A stretch of 64,000 bases of DNA from Herbidospora sakaeratensis (GTDB lineage: Bacteria > Actinomycetota > Actinomycetes > Streptosporangiales > Streptosporangiaceae): assembly GCF_001570525.1 (NCBI RefSeq), contig NZ_BBXC01000023.1, positions 85,494-149,493 on the forward strand, in the 5' to 3' direction. The translations under genes were made by a program, and so were the position numbers. Below are positions 51,254 to 59,770 of this stretch, in pieces (position 1 is the stretch's first letter; every line of letters begins with the position of its first letter). The notes under the pieces were generated by a model, which saw nothing but the letters and a program-made list of their open reading frames with translations, did not search any database and was not told the DNA's origin.

Positions 51254-52059
51254 TCGCGCCAGGAGTGCCGGGGGTCGTAGCCGAGCACCTTCCTGGCCTT
51301 GTCGATCGACAGCAGCGTGCCGAACTCGCCCACGTCGTGGGTGAGCTCGACGCCCGGGAACTCCTCGCGGAGCAGGTCGGCCGAGGGGCGGTTCATGATC
51401 GTGTCGGCGGCCGCGATCACGAAGCTCTCGGCCCCGGTGACCTCGGCGGTCAGGCCCAGGCGGCAACTCTGGGCGACGTCGCGCACGTCGACGTAGCCCC
51501 ACAGGTTCCAGCGCCGCGAGGCGGCGTCGGCCCAGTATGACGGGACGTTCGCGTAGTCCTCGGGCAGGTGGATGTTCGACAGGCGCAGGGCCACGAACGG
51601 GATGCCCGACCAGGCCGCGACGTGCTCGGCGGTGGTCTCGGTGACGACCTTCGACAGCGCGTAGGTCGAGGTCGGCACCGGGTAGTGGGCCTCGTCGACG
51701 GGCGCGTAGCGGGGGGCGTCGTCGAAGGGCAGGCCCAGGGTGGTCTCGCTGGAGGCCCAGACGACGCGGCGCAGCTTCAGGGTCGCCGCCGCCAGGAACA
51801 CGTTGGCGTTCATGGTCACGTTGCGCTGGAAGGTGACGGCCGGGGTGGCCAGGCCGGGGGCGGGGATGTTGGCCAGGTGGACGACCGCCGAGCAGCCCTC
51901 GAGGACCTCGACCGCCTGCCCGTGGTCGGTCAGGTCGGCGGCCAGCACGCCGGGGCCGGCGAGGTCGGTGGCGACCACGTCGTAGCCGTGTTCGCGCAGG
52001 TCGGCCACGACCGCCCGGCCGGCCTTGCCGGCGGCGCCGGTGACACAGATGCGTTCCAT
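51241..52059 (-). CDS. NAD-dependent epimerase/dehydratase-family protein
   Basis: A 272-residue extended SDR. The nucleotide-binding loop is CVTGAAGKAGRAVVADL, followed by VVHLANIPAP, a Ser/Thr in WASSETTLG and the catalytic YxxxK as TYALSKVVTE. The C-terminal substrate domain includes VDVRDVAQSCRLGL, the usual UDP-sugar epimerase-like stretch. It may act on a sugar nucleotide or other polyol; the substrate cannot be named. It lies 14 bases downstream of another NAD(P)-binding gene, in a minus-strand run of three with the phosphopantetheinyl transferase. Confidence 0.88.
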   Translation of the reverse strand: MERICVTGAAGKAGRAVVADLREHGYDVVATDLAGPGVLAADLTDHGQAVEVLEGCSAVVHLANIPAPGLATPAVTFQRNVTMNANVFLAAATLKLRRVVWASSETTLGLPFDDAPRYAPVDEAHYPVPTSTYALSKVVTETTAEHVAAWSGIPFVALRLSNIHLPEDYANVPSYWADAASRRWNLWGYVDVRDVAQSCRLGLTAEVTGAESFVIAAADTIMNRPSADLLREEFPGVELTHDVGEFGTLLSIDKARKVLGYDPRHSWRDHVG

Positions 52060-52073
52060 GGCTCGGAAGCCTT

Positions 52074-52721
52074 TCACATCCGGGCGAGCCGGTTGATACC
52101 GGTCGCATACAGGATTTTCGGGGCTTTTGCTCCGCGAGCCAGGGCGAGCATGGCCCGGCCGATCGCCTCGGTGCTGGTCACCAGCCGGGGGAACAACCGC
52201 GAGAGCACCGGCCAGATCGGCAGGCCGATCATGTAGAGCACCCGGTAGGACCGGGTCTTGCTGGTCGCGCCGTGCAGGGCCCTGATCACGCCGGGGCGCA
52301 TCGCGAAGGCCCGGTCGAACCGCTCGAACAGCGTGTTCTCGGTCTCGGCCTTCACCCGGGCCCACATCCGGCGCCCCTCGGCGTCGGCGCCCTGGGCCGA
52401 GACGTACACGAACGTCACGTCGCGCCGCAGCGTGCGGGCCACGTCGGTGGTCAGCGTGTACGTCACCTGCCGGTAGTCGGCCTCCGACATCCCGGCCGAG
52501 CTGACCCCGACGCAGAAGAAGCAGGCGTCGAAGCCCTGCAGAAACGTCGCGTACCCGGCTGGCTGCGCGACGTCGGAGATGACTTCGGTGAGTTTGGGAT
52601 CGGTGACGCCGGTGGGCGTGCGCCCGACGACGAGCACCTCGGACACGTCGGGGGCGAGCAGGCACTCCCGCAGGACCCCCTGGCCGACCATTCCGGTCGC
52701 TCCGAACACGATCACGCGCAC
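52074..52721 (-). CDS. NAD(P)H-binding atypical SDR (NmrA/DUF2867-like)
   Basis: A 215-residue protein with GATGMVGQGVLREC near the N-terminus and VVGRTPTGV after strand 2, as in the atypical SDRs that bind NAD(P) but often lack the Tyr-Lys pair. Later segments are ACFFCVGVSSAGM, VYVSAQGADA and MRPGVIRALHG. The GTG at 52721 is 10 bases after the stop of the phosphopantetheinyl transferase gene, so the two are in one operon. Role unknown; a redox sensor or small-molecule reductase are both possible. Confidence 0.83.
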   Translation of the reverse strand: MRVIVFGATGMVGQGVLRECLLAPDVSEVLVVGRTPTGVTDPKLTEVISDVAQPAGYATFLQGFDACFFCVGVSSAGMSEADYRQVTYTLTTDVARTLRRDVTFVYVSAQGADAEGRRMWARVKAETENTLFERFDRAFAMRPGVIRALHGATSKTRSYRVLYMIGLPIWPVLSRLFPRLVTSTEAIGRAMLALARGAKAPKILYATGINRLARM

Positions 52722-52731
52722 ATAACCGACA

Positions 52732-53364
52732 TTACGCCTGGACGACCACGGAGGTGACGAGGAGCCCGCCCTCGGCCGCCCAACGGCCCTCGAACACCGG
52801 TAACGGCGAGTCGACCAGGATCCGGGCGCTGAACACACCGTCCCCGAAGGTCACATGGGCGTCCTCGAACCCCAGCCAGCGCCCGGTGATCGGGAACCAC
52901 GCCTTGTACACCGACTCCTTGGCGGAGAACAGCAGCCGGTCCCAGGCCACCACCGGCCGGTCGGCCAGCAGCCGCCCGACCGCCATCTGCTCCTCGGGCG
53001 AGGCGACGGCGCCCAGCACCCCGTCGGGCACGGGCTGGTCGGGCTCGGCGTCGATGCCGATCGAGGCCACCACGCCGTCGGGGGCCACGGCGGCGGCCCG
53101 GTAGCCGTCGCAGTGGGTCATGCTGCCCACGATGCCCTTGGGCCACAGCGGTTCGCGCTTCGGGCCCGACAGGATGGGGACGTCGGCGTGCCCGAACGAC
53201 GCGAGGGCCTGGCGGGCGCACCAGCGGGCGGTGGCGAACTCGGCCCGGCGGCGCGGCACGGCCTGGGCGACCAGCGACTCCTCCTCGGGGAGGGGCCGCA
53301 CACCGGGCGGGTCGCCGAAGCTCTCGTGCCACACGACGCCCGAGGGAAGCACCGATCCCAGCAT
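52732..53364 (-). CDS. 4'-phosphopantetheinyl transferase (Sfp type)
   Basis: A 210-residue enzyme that moves phosphopantetheine from CoA to the Ser of carrier domains. The three family motifs are present: GSMTHCDGYRAAAVA (P1/P2 region), SIGIDAEP with metal-binding D105 and E107, and WDRLLFSAKESVYKAWFP with E150 and K154. The length fits the EntD/Sfp group of actinomycetes. It is the only such enzyme in the window and could activate the four carriers of the NRPS locus about 30 kb away, although another copy elsewhere may do so. It is first in an operon with two NAD-binding proteins. Confidence 0.93.
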   Translation of the reverse strand: MLGSVLPSGVVWHESFGDPPGVRPLPEEESLVAQAVPRRRAEFATARWCARQALASFGHADVPILSGPKREPLWPKGIVGSMTHCDGYRAAAVAPDGVVASIGIDAEPDQPVPDGVLGAVASPEEQMAVGRLLADRPVVAWDRLLFSAKESVYKAWFPITGRWLGFEDAHVTFGDGVFSARILVDSPLPVFEGRWAAEGGLLVTSVVVQA

Positions 53365-53389
53365 GAAACGCCCCCTTTCCGGCTGGACC

Positions 53390-53413
53390 TTACCGCCTGG
53401 AGGGTCACGGTAA
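53390..53413. promoter_or_regulatory. Inverted repeat in a divergent promoter region
   Basis: TTACCG and CGGTAA, 12 bases apart, lie between the divergent phosphopantetheinyl transferase and DUF5302 genes. The right arm runs into TAAAGT (53411-53416), a possible -10. The symmetry is short, so confidence is low. Confidence 0.35.
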
Positions 53414-53434
53414 AGTGACAGCCCAGGAGGTCCG

Positions 53435-53677
53435 ATGTCTGACAGCACACCCGATTCCGCCGTCGAGGCGGAGGTGACCGACGAGTCGATCGACGGGGTC
53501 GCCGACGAGGCGAGCGCGGAAGACGAGCTCAAGCGGAAGTTCCGCGAGGCTCTCGACCGTAAGCGCCAGGCGCAGTCCGACCGCAACGGGAAGGGTGCCC
53601 GGGGGTCGTCCAAGATCCACGGCACACACGAGGCCGCCGGCGGCAAACGTTCGTTTCGCCGCAAGAGCGGGGGCTGA
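53435..53677 (+). CDS. DUF5302-family small protein
   Basis: An 80-residue hydrophilic protein, very acidic in the first half and Lys/Arg-rich in the second (ELKRKFREALDRKRQAQSDR, then SSKIHGTHEAAGGKRSFRRK). This pattern is that of the actinobacterial DUF5302 family, small proteins of unknown function probably disordered with one charged helix. AGGAGG precedes the ATG by 6 bases, a strong site implying good expression. It stands alone, divergent from the phosphopantetheinyl transferase. Confidence 0.85.
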   Translation: MSDSTPDSAVEAEVTDESIDGVADEASAEDELKRKFREALDRKRQAQSDRNGKGARGSSKIHGTHEAAGGKRSFRRKSGG

Positions 53678-53779
53678 CATCCGCTGAAAGGGGCCGCCAT
53701 CGGAGGGGGGCCTTCCGATCCGCGTGATCCGGGCGCACTATGGAAAGTGACATCCTGGGCGAAATCGCATGGAGCGGCT

Positions 53780-54445
53780 GTGCAAGGTCACCTTCCGGCG
53801 GCGGTCCCGCTGCTGTCCCGAGGCAAGCACCGCAACCCGCGCAAGGGTGCGTGTTTCATGGAGTTCGCGTCCTACCTGGCCGGTGAGCGCTGGAGCGACC
53901 ACCCGGCCTGCACCCACCCGCTTTTGGCGGCGATGGCGCGGCTTGTCAACGACTACACGACCGACGCCAACCGGCAGCGGCTCGCGCCGCTGATCCCGTC
54001 GGTGATCGGGCTCACCACCAACGATCCACGGGCCGACGTCCGGATCGCGCTGCGCGCGGCCACGACGGCGCTCCCGGTGGTCGCGGCCGAACGCCAACTG
54101 GCCCTCGCGGTCTCGGTGCTGGCGGCCGAGCACGTCCTGGCCGACCTCGAAGGCCGGGAACCCGGCCTCGAACCGGCCAGCCAGGAGGCGCTCGACCTGG
54201 TGCCCGACGCCGCCCGCTGGGCCTACGGCTTCCGCAGCGGGGTCAAGGTGTCCCGCCGCGGCTTCCGCCGCTACGCGGCGCCGAACACGGTCCAGCTGGC
54301 CGTACGGGGCGTCTCGCAGGCGTGCGTCGACGATCCCGACCGGATCCTGCGCGGCCTGCTGACCACCGCCATCGACGAGGTCAGGGCCCTGGTCGGCGAC
54401 GATCAGGTGGAGACCCGGCCGCTGGCCTTCAAGGCAGGTCGATAG
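53780..54445 (+). CDS. Actinobacterial hypothetical protein
   Basis: A 221-residue protein without signal or membrane segments. The N-terminal stretch RGKHRNPRKGACFMEFASYL, then GERWSDHPACTHPLLAAMAR, reads like a conserved actinobacterial family in which Cys and His lie near the start. The rest is helical and Ala-rich (LALAVSVLAAEHVLADLEG, RWAYGFRSGVKVSRRGF). GGAG lies 5 bases before the GTG at 53780, chosen over a GTG at 53747. Its last 43 bases overlap the convergent PAP2 gene. I cannot name a function; Cys/His residues may bind metal. Confidence 0.78.
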   Translation: MQGHLPAAVPLLSRGKHRNPRKGACFMEFASYLAGERWSDHPACTHPLLAAMARLVNDYTTDANRQRLAPLIPSVIGLTTNDPRADVRIALRAATTALPVVAAERQLALAVSVLAAEHVLADLEGREPGLEPASQEALDLVPDAARWAYGFRSGVKVSRRGFRRYAAPNTVQLAVRGVSQACVDDPDRILRGLLTTAIDEVRALVGDDQVETRPLAFKAGR

Positions 54446-55158
54446 AGGGCCCCGCCGGCGAGGATCGCCACGCAGGCCGCGCCGAGCATGAAGCCCCAGC
54501 TGACGTCGGTCAGGTGGTGCATGCCCCGGTAGAGCCGCGAGGCGGCGATGCCGAGCGGAATGGTCAGGCCGATCGCGAGCAGCACCCACCGCAGAATGGC
54601 GTGCCGGTGCACGTGCAGGCCGAGCACGACGGCGACGCCGAGATAGAAGGCGACGCCCGCGCTGGTGTGCCCGGAGGGCCAGCTGGAGGTGGGCGGCGCC
54701 GGGTCGAGGTGGGCCACCTCGGGCCGGGGCCGCTCCGACACGACCGTGGACGCCAGGAAGATCAGCGACTGCGCCCACACGGCGAAGATCAGGAACACCG
54801 ACTCGCGCCATCGCTTGTAGGCGATCCGGAACCCGATCGCGAAGATCGCCGTGGCCACCACGATCACGGGCGTGTCCGAGAACGACGACACGACGTCGGT
54901 GACGCCGTTCCAGAACGGCGACCGCTCCCCCGCGACCTCCCGGCTGACCTCCTCGTCACGGGCGATCAGCCAGCTGTCGCCCAGCACCCGCACCAGCAGC
55001 AGGCCGGTGCCGAGTGTGGCGATCAACAGGGCGAACAGCGGCAGCAGCACCCGCCGCCCGACCTCTTTGAAGTCGACCCGCTGCCACGGACGCCCGTGGG
55101 CGTGCTCCCGGGTCGCCGGGGGGCTTGTCGTCACCATTGGGGCTCCAATCTGATTCAT
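54403..55158 (-). CDS. PAP2-family membrane phosphatase (second of a pair)
   Basis: A 251-residue integral membrane protein with six predicted helices. The three-part phosphatase signature is present: KRWRESVFL preceding SERPRPEVAHLDP (C1-like), SSWPSGHTSAGVAF (C2, PSGH) and SRLYRGMHHLTDVSWG (C3, with the catalytic His). Enzymes of this type dephosphorylate undecaprenyl pyrophosphate, phosphatidic acid or related lipids on the outer face of the membrane. The ATG overlaps the stop of the upstream PAP2 gene (ATGA), so the two are translated together. Its 3' end overlaps the convergent gene at 53780-54445 by 43 bases. Confidence 0.92.
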   Translation of the reverse strand: MNQIGAPMVTTSPPATREHAHGRPWQRVDFKEVGRRVLLPLFALLIATLGTGLLLVRVLGDSWLIARDEEVSREVAGERSPFWNGVTDVVSSFSDTPVIVVATAIFAIGFRIAYKRWRESVFLIFAVWAQSLIFLASTVVSERPRPEVAHLDPAPPTSSWPSGHTSAGVAFYLGVAVVLGLHVHRHAILRWVLLAIGLTIPLGIAASRLYRGMHHLTDVSWGFMLGAACVAILAGGALYRPALKASGRVST

Positions 55159-55913
55159 CGGGGCTCTCCCGTGCCCGTCGGGGCGGCCATCTCCGGCTCG
55201 ACCCCCTCGATGTAGGGTTCGACCGGCCGCCGGCCCATCCGCCGCCGCCAGGCCTCGAATCCGGCGGCCGTCGCCGCCACGACCACCAGCGCCAGGATCA
55301 GCCCGGCCACCACGTCGCTGAGCCAGTGCACCCCGAGGGCGACGCGGGTGAAGGCGACCGTCACCGAGGCCAGCGCGGCCAGCGTCCAGGCGACCACCCG
55401 CCAGACCCCGTGCAGCATGGGCAGCAGCAGGAGCACCAGCGTGACCGCTCCGAGGGCGGCGTTGAGAGCGTGGCCCGAGGGGAACGACCAGCCGGGCGCC
55501 CACGAGACCGGGTCGGGCAACATCGGCCGGGCCCGCTCCACGGCGATCTTCACGGCCAGCCCGATCAGCCCGCCCGCGACCACGGTCGTGATCGCCCAGA
55601 TGGCCAGCCGGGGCGCCCCGCGCAGCAGCGTGTAGACCGCCGCGGCCCCGACCAGCACCCGCCACGTCTCGGGCGCGAGGGCGTTCGTGATGAACTCCAT
55701 GGCCCGGGCGAAGCCGGGGTTGCTCAGCGCGTAGGAGTGCAGATCGGCGGCCACGCCCTGGTCGAAGCGGTTGAGAGGGGTGAAGGCGCTCTTCACGAGG
55801 ACCAGCAGGACCATGAACGGGACCAGCAGAAGCGCCGCCGCCAGGATCGCGGCCGTCAGCCGCGCGCCCAGGGCGCCGTCGGGTCCCAGCATCCATCGGC
55901 GCATCTCCGTCAT
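55155..55913 (-). CDS. PAP2-family membrane phosphatase (first of a pair)
   Basis: A 252-residue membrane protein of the same family as its neighbour. VKIAVERARPMLPDP (C1), WSFPSGHALNAALGA (C2) and TRVALGVHWLSDVVAG (C3) give a complete active site; five or six hydrophobic helices surround it. The C-terminus carries an acidic tail (EPYIEGVEPEMAAP). Sequence differs clearly from the second copy, so the pair is an old duplication or a recruited partner and not a recent tandem copy. Likely substrates are polyprenyl or glycerolipid phosphates; undecaprenyl pyrophosphate recycling is plausible. Confidence 0.92.
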   Translation of the reverse strand: MTEMRRWMLGPDGALGARLTAAILAAALLLVPFMVLLVLVKSAFTPLNRFDQGVAADLHSYALSNPGFARAMEFITNALAPETWRVLVGAAAVYTLLRGAPRLAIWAITTVVAGGLIGLAVKIAVERARPMLPDPVSWAPGWSFPSGHALNAALGAVTLVLLLLPMLHGVWRVVAWTLAALASVTVAFTRVALGVHWLSDVVAGLILALVVVAATAAGFEAWRRRMGRRPVEPYIEGVEPEMAAPTGTGEPR

Positions 55914-55950
55914 GGGCCGCCGTGCTACCCCGGCGAGGGGCGATCGAACA

Positions 55951-56550
55951 TCAACATCCCACGCGCAGCGGGGCCTTCGCCGACCATCGGCCGGAGGTGA
56001 CGTCCTGGGCGCGGGCGTAGGCGTTGGGGACCCCGGCGCAGTGGGGCAGGCCGGTCTTCTTGCCCCAGCTGCCGCCCGGGTAGCCGGGGAACTCGGCGGC
56101 GGCGATCACGCCGCTCCAGACCAGGTCGCCGCCCGACCGCCGCACGTAGAGCTTGACCTGGCCGACGTTGTAGTGGCTGCCGTTGAGCTTGACCACGTGG
56201 CCCTCGGTGGTGATCCACAACTTCGCGAGCAGGCGGCGGGAGTCGGCCGCCGCGTTGTCCGCCCTGGCCTGCGCGCGGACCGCCGGGATGACGCAGACGT
56301 CGTCGTCGTGGAAGGCCTCGCGCCAGACGTAGCCCTCGACGCAGGCGTGGCTCTCGTCGGCCCAGCGGGTCGCCTTGAGCGCGTTGTCGGCCAGGGTGCC
56401 CGCCCGCGTGGCCGGGGTCACGCAGACCCGGTCGGCCGGGCGGGCGGCGCGGAAGACGAAGCCCTCACGGCAGAGCTGGGGGGCGGCGGTGGCGGGGGCG
56501 GCCGCGGCACCGAGGAGGAGCGCGGCGGCCGTGAGGGTACGCAGGATCAT
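55951..56550 (-). CDS. Secreted protein with two Cys-containing repeats
   Basis: A 199-residue exported protein (signal peptide ILRTLTAAALLLGAAAAPATA). Two repeats of about 45 residues follow, each of the form C-x2-G-(F/Y)-V-(F/W)-R-x-A...D-x-V-C-V-x-P-A-x-R-A...ADNA (CREGFVFRAARPADRVCVTP and CVEGYVWREAFHDDDVCVIP). Similar repeats occur in many actinomycete secreted proteins of unknown role. The C-terminal part (LWITTEGHVVKLNGSHYNVG, then FPGYPGGSWGKK) adds a beta-rich domain with a Cys pair. GGAG is 8 bases before the ATG. It is a single gene; function unknown. Confidence 0.82.
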   Translation of the reverse strand: MILRTLTAAALLLGAAAAPATAAPQLCREGFVFRAARPADRVCVTPATRAGTLADNALKATRWADESHACVEGYVWREAFHDDDVCVIPAVRAQARADNAAADSRRLLAKLWITTEGHVVKLNGSHYNVGQVKLYVRRSGGDLVWSGVIAAAEFPGYPGGSWGKKTGLPHCAGVPNAYARAQDVTSGRWSAKAPLRVGC

Positions 56551-56627
56551 GGGTGGAGCTCCAGAAGGGCGTGGGTGTTGCCCTCCCTTATGCACCAGAC
56601 CGCCTGCAGGAGGCTTGCAAACCCGTG

Positions 56628-58355
56628 TCAGGCCGACTGGAGCAGGGCGTACGCGCCGCCCGCGCGCACGAGTTCGTCGTGGGAGCCGGTCTCGGCGACG
56701 CGGCCGTGCTCCATGACCACGATGCGGTCGGCGCTCCGGATCGTGGACAGCCGGTGGGCCACCACGAGGACGGTCCGGCCCTCGACGAGACGGGCCATGG
56801 CCTGCTGGATCAGCTTCTCCGAGCGGGTGTCGAGGGCCGAGGTGGCCTCGTCGAGGATCAGGATGCGGGGGTCCCTGATCAGGGCGCGGGCGATGGCCAG
56901 GCGCTGCTTCTGGCCGCCCGACAGGCGGGCGCCGCGCTCGCCGACCACGGTGTCCCAGCCGTCGGGCAGCCGGTCGACGAACTCGGCGGCGTTGGCGTCC
57001 TCCAGCGCCTGGCGGATCACCTCGGCGGGCACGTCGGGCAGGCCGTAGGTGACGTTCTCCCGCACGCTGCCCTCGAACAGGATCGACTCCTGCGGCACGA
57101 CCGACACGAATTTGCGGTAGGTGCGCAGGTCGAGGGTCTCCATGTCGACGCCGTCGAGCAGGATGCGGCCCTCGGTCGGGCGCAGGAAGCCGATGACGAG
57201 GTTGAGGACGGTGGACTTGCCCGCGCCGGAGGCGCCGACGAGGGCGACGGTCTCGCCGGGGCGCACCGACAGGGAGAGGTCCCGGACGCCGTAGGTGAAG
57301 GCGACGTCCTGGAAGTCGAGGCGGCCGGTCACCTCGGCGACCTCGGCCTTGCCGTCGTTGTGCTCCAGGTCGGGGGCCTGCAGGACCTCGCCGATCGAAC
57401 GCACCGACTCAAGGCCCCGGCTGATGATCGGGGTCAGGCTCATCAGCGAGGTGACCGCGGTGGTGAGCGTGGTGAAGAAGGTGCTGAGCATGACGACGTC
57501 GCCGGGGGTCAGGGCGAACACGCGGTGGTACGACACCAGCGCCGCCCCCGCCAGGCACACGACGCCGAGGGTGTTGAGCAGGATCCAGGCCAGCGAGCCG
57601 AAGCGGCCGTTGACGAGGTCGAGCCGCAACCCGGTGCGGAGCACGGTGCGCAGGGTGCCGTCGACGCGGTGCAGGGCGTCCTTCTCCAGGCCGTGGGCGC
57701 GGGTGATCGGGATCAGGTGCGTCATCTCGGTCACCCGGGACGACAGCCGCTCGACCTCCAGCCGGAAGCTCTCGTTGTCGGTGCGCATGCGGTGGCGCAT
57801 CCTCATCACCAGGATCGCGGCGGCCGGGACGACGACCAGGAAGACCGGCAGCGCCTGCGGCACCTTGACGGCGATGACGGTCACCCCGCCCGCCAGCATC
57901 ACCAGCGCCGACAGGCCGATGTCGCCGGCCTGCTGCGACATCGTCTCGACGCTCTCGACGTCGCGGATGACCTTGGTCTGCAGCACTCCGGCGCTGACCC
58001 GGGCGTGGTAGCCGATCGAGAGCTGCTGCATCCGGGCGCACAACGAGGAGCGCAACCCGGTGCTCACCTTGCGGATGGTGCCGCTGAGGTGGCGTACATA
58101 GAGCAGGTGGAAGGGGTAGTTCAGGGTGAGCAGCAGGCAGAGCACCCCGGCGTTGAGCCAGATGCCCGAGACGGGCCCCCGGTCGACCAGGACGTCGATG
58201 ATGTTGGCGGTCACCAGCGGCAACATCCACGTGGGGCTGTGCTTGAACACGAAGGCGACCACCGCGATCAGGAGCGATGCGCGGTGGTCGCGGTAGAGGT
58301 AGGCGAGCGTCCGGATCGGATGTTCGCCCCGGTAGCGGTGGTCCAGTTCACCCAT
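56628..58355 (-). CDS. ABC transporter half-molecule (permease-ATPase fusion)
   Basis: A 575-residue exporter-type ABC protein. Residues about 1-325 are a six-helix membrane domain (VTANIIDVLVDRGP, LLTLNYPFHLLYVRHLSG, FLVVVPAAAILVMRM). The ATPase follows: Walker A GASGAGKS, Q-loop SVVPQESILFEG, signature LSGGQKQRLAIARAL, Walker B ILILDEATSALD and switch His in VVAHRLSTI. It must dimerise, as homodimer or with an unlinked partner. The substrate is unknown; lipids, peptides and drugs are all possible for this group. GAGGA precedes the ATG. An inverted repeat sits in the upstream region at 58376-58396. Confidence 0.93.
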   Translation of the reverse strand: MGELDHRYRGEHPIRTLAYLYRDHRASLLIAVVAFVFKHSPTWMLPLVTANIIDVLVDRGPVSGIWLNAGVLCLLLTLNYPFHLLYVRHLSGTIRKVSTGLRSSLCARMQQLSIGYHARVSAGVLQTKVIRDVESVETMSQQAGDIGLSALVMLAGGVTVIAVKVPQALPVFLVVVPAAAILVMRMRHRMRTDNESFRLEVERLSSRVTEMTHLIPITRAHGLEKDALHRVDGTLRTVLRTGLRLDLVNGRFGSLAWILLNTLGVVCLAGAALVSYHRVFALTPGDVVMLSTFFTTLTTAVTSLMSLTPIISRGLESVRSIGEVLQAPDLEHNDGKAEVAEVTGRLDFQDVAFTYGVRDLSLSVRPGETVALVGASGAGKSTVLNLVIGFLRPTEGRILLDGVDMETLDLRTYRKFVSVVPQESILFEGSVRENVTYGLPDVPAEVIRQALEDANAAEFVDRLPDGWDTVVGERGARLSGGQKQRLAIARALIRDPRILILDEATSALDTRSEKLIQQAMARLVEGRTVLVVAHRLSTIRSADRIVVMEHGRVAETGSHDELVRAGGAYALLQSA

Positions 58356-58375
58356 TGATGTCCTCAGCGCAAAAT

Positions 58376-58396
58376 ATCTACGGATTCAGGGTAGAT
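58376..58396. promoter_or_regulatory. Inverted repeat upstream of the ABC exporter
   Basis: ATCTAC and GTAGAT are 9 bases apart in an AT-rich pocket, 21-41 bases upstream of the exporter start. The site could be an operator or form part of the promoter; the arms are only 6 bases. Confidence 0.4.
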
Positions 58397-58420
58397 CTTC
58401 GCATCCCAGGATTAACGGGG

Positions 58421-58954
58421 TCATATCGTGGCGTAAAGCACCTTCCATGCGCCGCCGTACAGGCACTGGACGGAGACCTTCGTGGTCTTGGCCTCCGAGC
58501 AGACCTTCAGCTCGACGAGGGTCGCGTTCTTGTACGTGAAGCTGTACGACGCCGGCGTCTTGTAGGTGCAGTCGCGGAAGGTCTTGTGGGTGAAGGGCTG
58601 GTTGCCGCCCTTCTGGTAGGTGATCCGGAAGACCGCGTAGCCGCAGCCAGAGCCCTTGGTCAGGTCGCTGATCTTGCCGCTGACCTTGATGTCGGCGTTC
58701 TCGATGACGGCGCCGGGGTTGGTGATCACCCCGGAGACGGAGCCCTTGGTGTAGGCCCGCTTGCCCGAGCTGTAGCGCTCGAACTTCTTGGCGGGGGCCT
58801 GCTGGACGAGGTCGGTCTTGGACGCGACCGGGGGGTTGTCGGCGAAGGCGGGGGCGGAGGGGACGAGGACGAGGGCGAGAGCTGCGACGAGGCCGCCAAG
58901 GAGGCGCACGGCTGGTTCCCTTCGGGGGTGTTTCGCTTGTTGTGGTGACACCAT
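58421..58954 (-). CDS. Small secreted protein, hypothetical
   Basis: A 177-residue exported protein. The signal peptide has a basic start (KHPRREPAVRLLGG) and a hydrophobic core (LVAALALVLVPSAPAFA), with cleavage near AFA-DNP. The mature part is Lys/Tyr/Thr-rich and beta-like (FERYSSGKRAYTKGSVSGVI, FRITYQKGGNQPF, ASYSFTYKNATLVELKVCSE) with four Cys that could pair. No family is recognised; it could be a wall-associated or binding protein. The ATG at 58954 follows an AAGGGG stretch. An ATG at 58972 would add six residues and is less likely. Confidence 0.75.
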   Translation of the reverse strand: MVSPQQAKHPRREPAVRLLGGLVAALALVLVPSAPAFADNPPVASKTDLVQQAPAKKFERYSSGKRAYTKGSVSGVITNPGAVIENADIKVSGKISDLTKGSGCGYAVFRITYQKGGNQPFTHKTFRDCTYKTPASYSFTYKNATLVELKVCSEAKTTKVSVQCLYGGAWKVLYATI

Positions 58955-58990
58955 CTCGGAATCCCCTTGCACGGCGCTTACGATCCGGTT

Positions 58991-59281
58991 ATGAAGGCCC
59001 TGAACGCCCGGCGCGTCGCCTGGGAAGCCGCCCGTGTCGTCGTCGAGGCGTCGACGGCCGAGACCTACTGGTGGCTCAACGACATGATCGGCCGCTACTT
59101 AGGCGTCATGTACCAGCTGAAGCTGGCCGAGACGCGCCTGCGCCTGCTGGAGGACGACGAGTTCACCGTCACCGAGACCGGCGCCTGGCGGGCCCGCTTC
59201 GACGAACTGCTGGGCGACCGGCCCGACCTGACCCCGGTGGTCGCCGACCTGACCAGGGAGACCGCGGCCCGCCTTCCCTAG
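58991..59281 (+). CDS. Small hypothetical protein
   Basis: A 96-residue helical protein (NARRVAWEAARVVVEASTAE, YWWLNDMIGRYLGVMYQLKL, ETGAWRARFDELLGDRPD). No signal peptide, membrane segment or family motif is evident. TACGAT lies just before the ATG at 58991, so the transcript may be leaderless. It is followed 9 bases later by the GNAT gene and then by an alcohol dehydrogenase coupled to that, making a three-gene operon. An alternative TTG start lies at 58967. Confidence 0.72.
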   Translation: MKALNARRVAWEAARVVVEASTAETYWWLNDMIGRYLGVMYQLKLAETRLRLLEDDEFTVTETGAWRARFDELLGDRPDLTPVVADLTRETAARLP

Positions 59282-59290
59282 GCTGACCGC

Positions 59291-59770
59291 ATGACGATCC
59301 GTCCCGTCCGGCCCGGCGACCTCCCGTCGGTCGCCGCCGTCCACGAGCACTACGCGCTCACCACCGTCATCACCTTCGACGAGGCCGGGCTCGACCGGGC
59401 GGCGTGGGAGGCCAAGGCCGGCACCGGGTTGCCCTTCCTGGTGGCCGAGGTCGGCGGGGTCGTGGCGGGGTTCGGGTACGCGGGGCCGTACCGGCCGAAA
59501 CCGGCCTATCGCTACACGGTGGAGGATTCCCTCTATATTTCCCCCGAGCACACCGGACGGGGGCTCGGGCGGGCCCTGCTGCGCGAGCTGATGATCCGGT
59601 CGAGGGAAGCGGGGGCCAGACAGATGATCGCGGTGATCGCCGACGCGCAACCGGCGTCGGTGGGCCTGCACGTCGCCGAGGGGTTCACGGAGGCCGGGCG
59701 GCTGCGGGACGTGGGGTTCAAACTGGGGCGCTGGGTCGACACCGCCCTCTACCAGCGGGCCCTGTCATGA
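59291..59770 (+). CDS. GNAT acetyltransferase (phosphinothricin/amine N-acetyltransferase-like)
   Basis: A 159-residue acetyl-CoA-dependent transferase. It has the PAT-type layout: [20 protein letters not shown] at the start, [46 protein letters not shown], then the CoA pyrophosphate loop [14 protein letters not shown] and [19 protein letters not shown]. This group acetylates phosphinothricin, methionine sulfoximine or related amines. Its TGA overlaps the ATG of the next gene by 4 bases (ATGA), so both are translated together. It could confer resistance to a herbicidal amino acid or only tidy up metabolites; the sequence alone cannot decide. Confidence 0.9.
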   Translation: MTIRPVRPGDLPSVAAVHEHYALTTVITFDEAGLDRAAWEAKAGTGLPFLVAEVGGVVAGFGYAGPYRPKPAYRYTVEDSLYISPEHTGRGLGRALLRELMIRSREAGARQMIAVIADAQPASVGLHVAEGFTEAGRLRDVGFKLGRWVDTALYQRALS

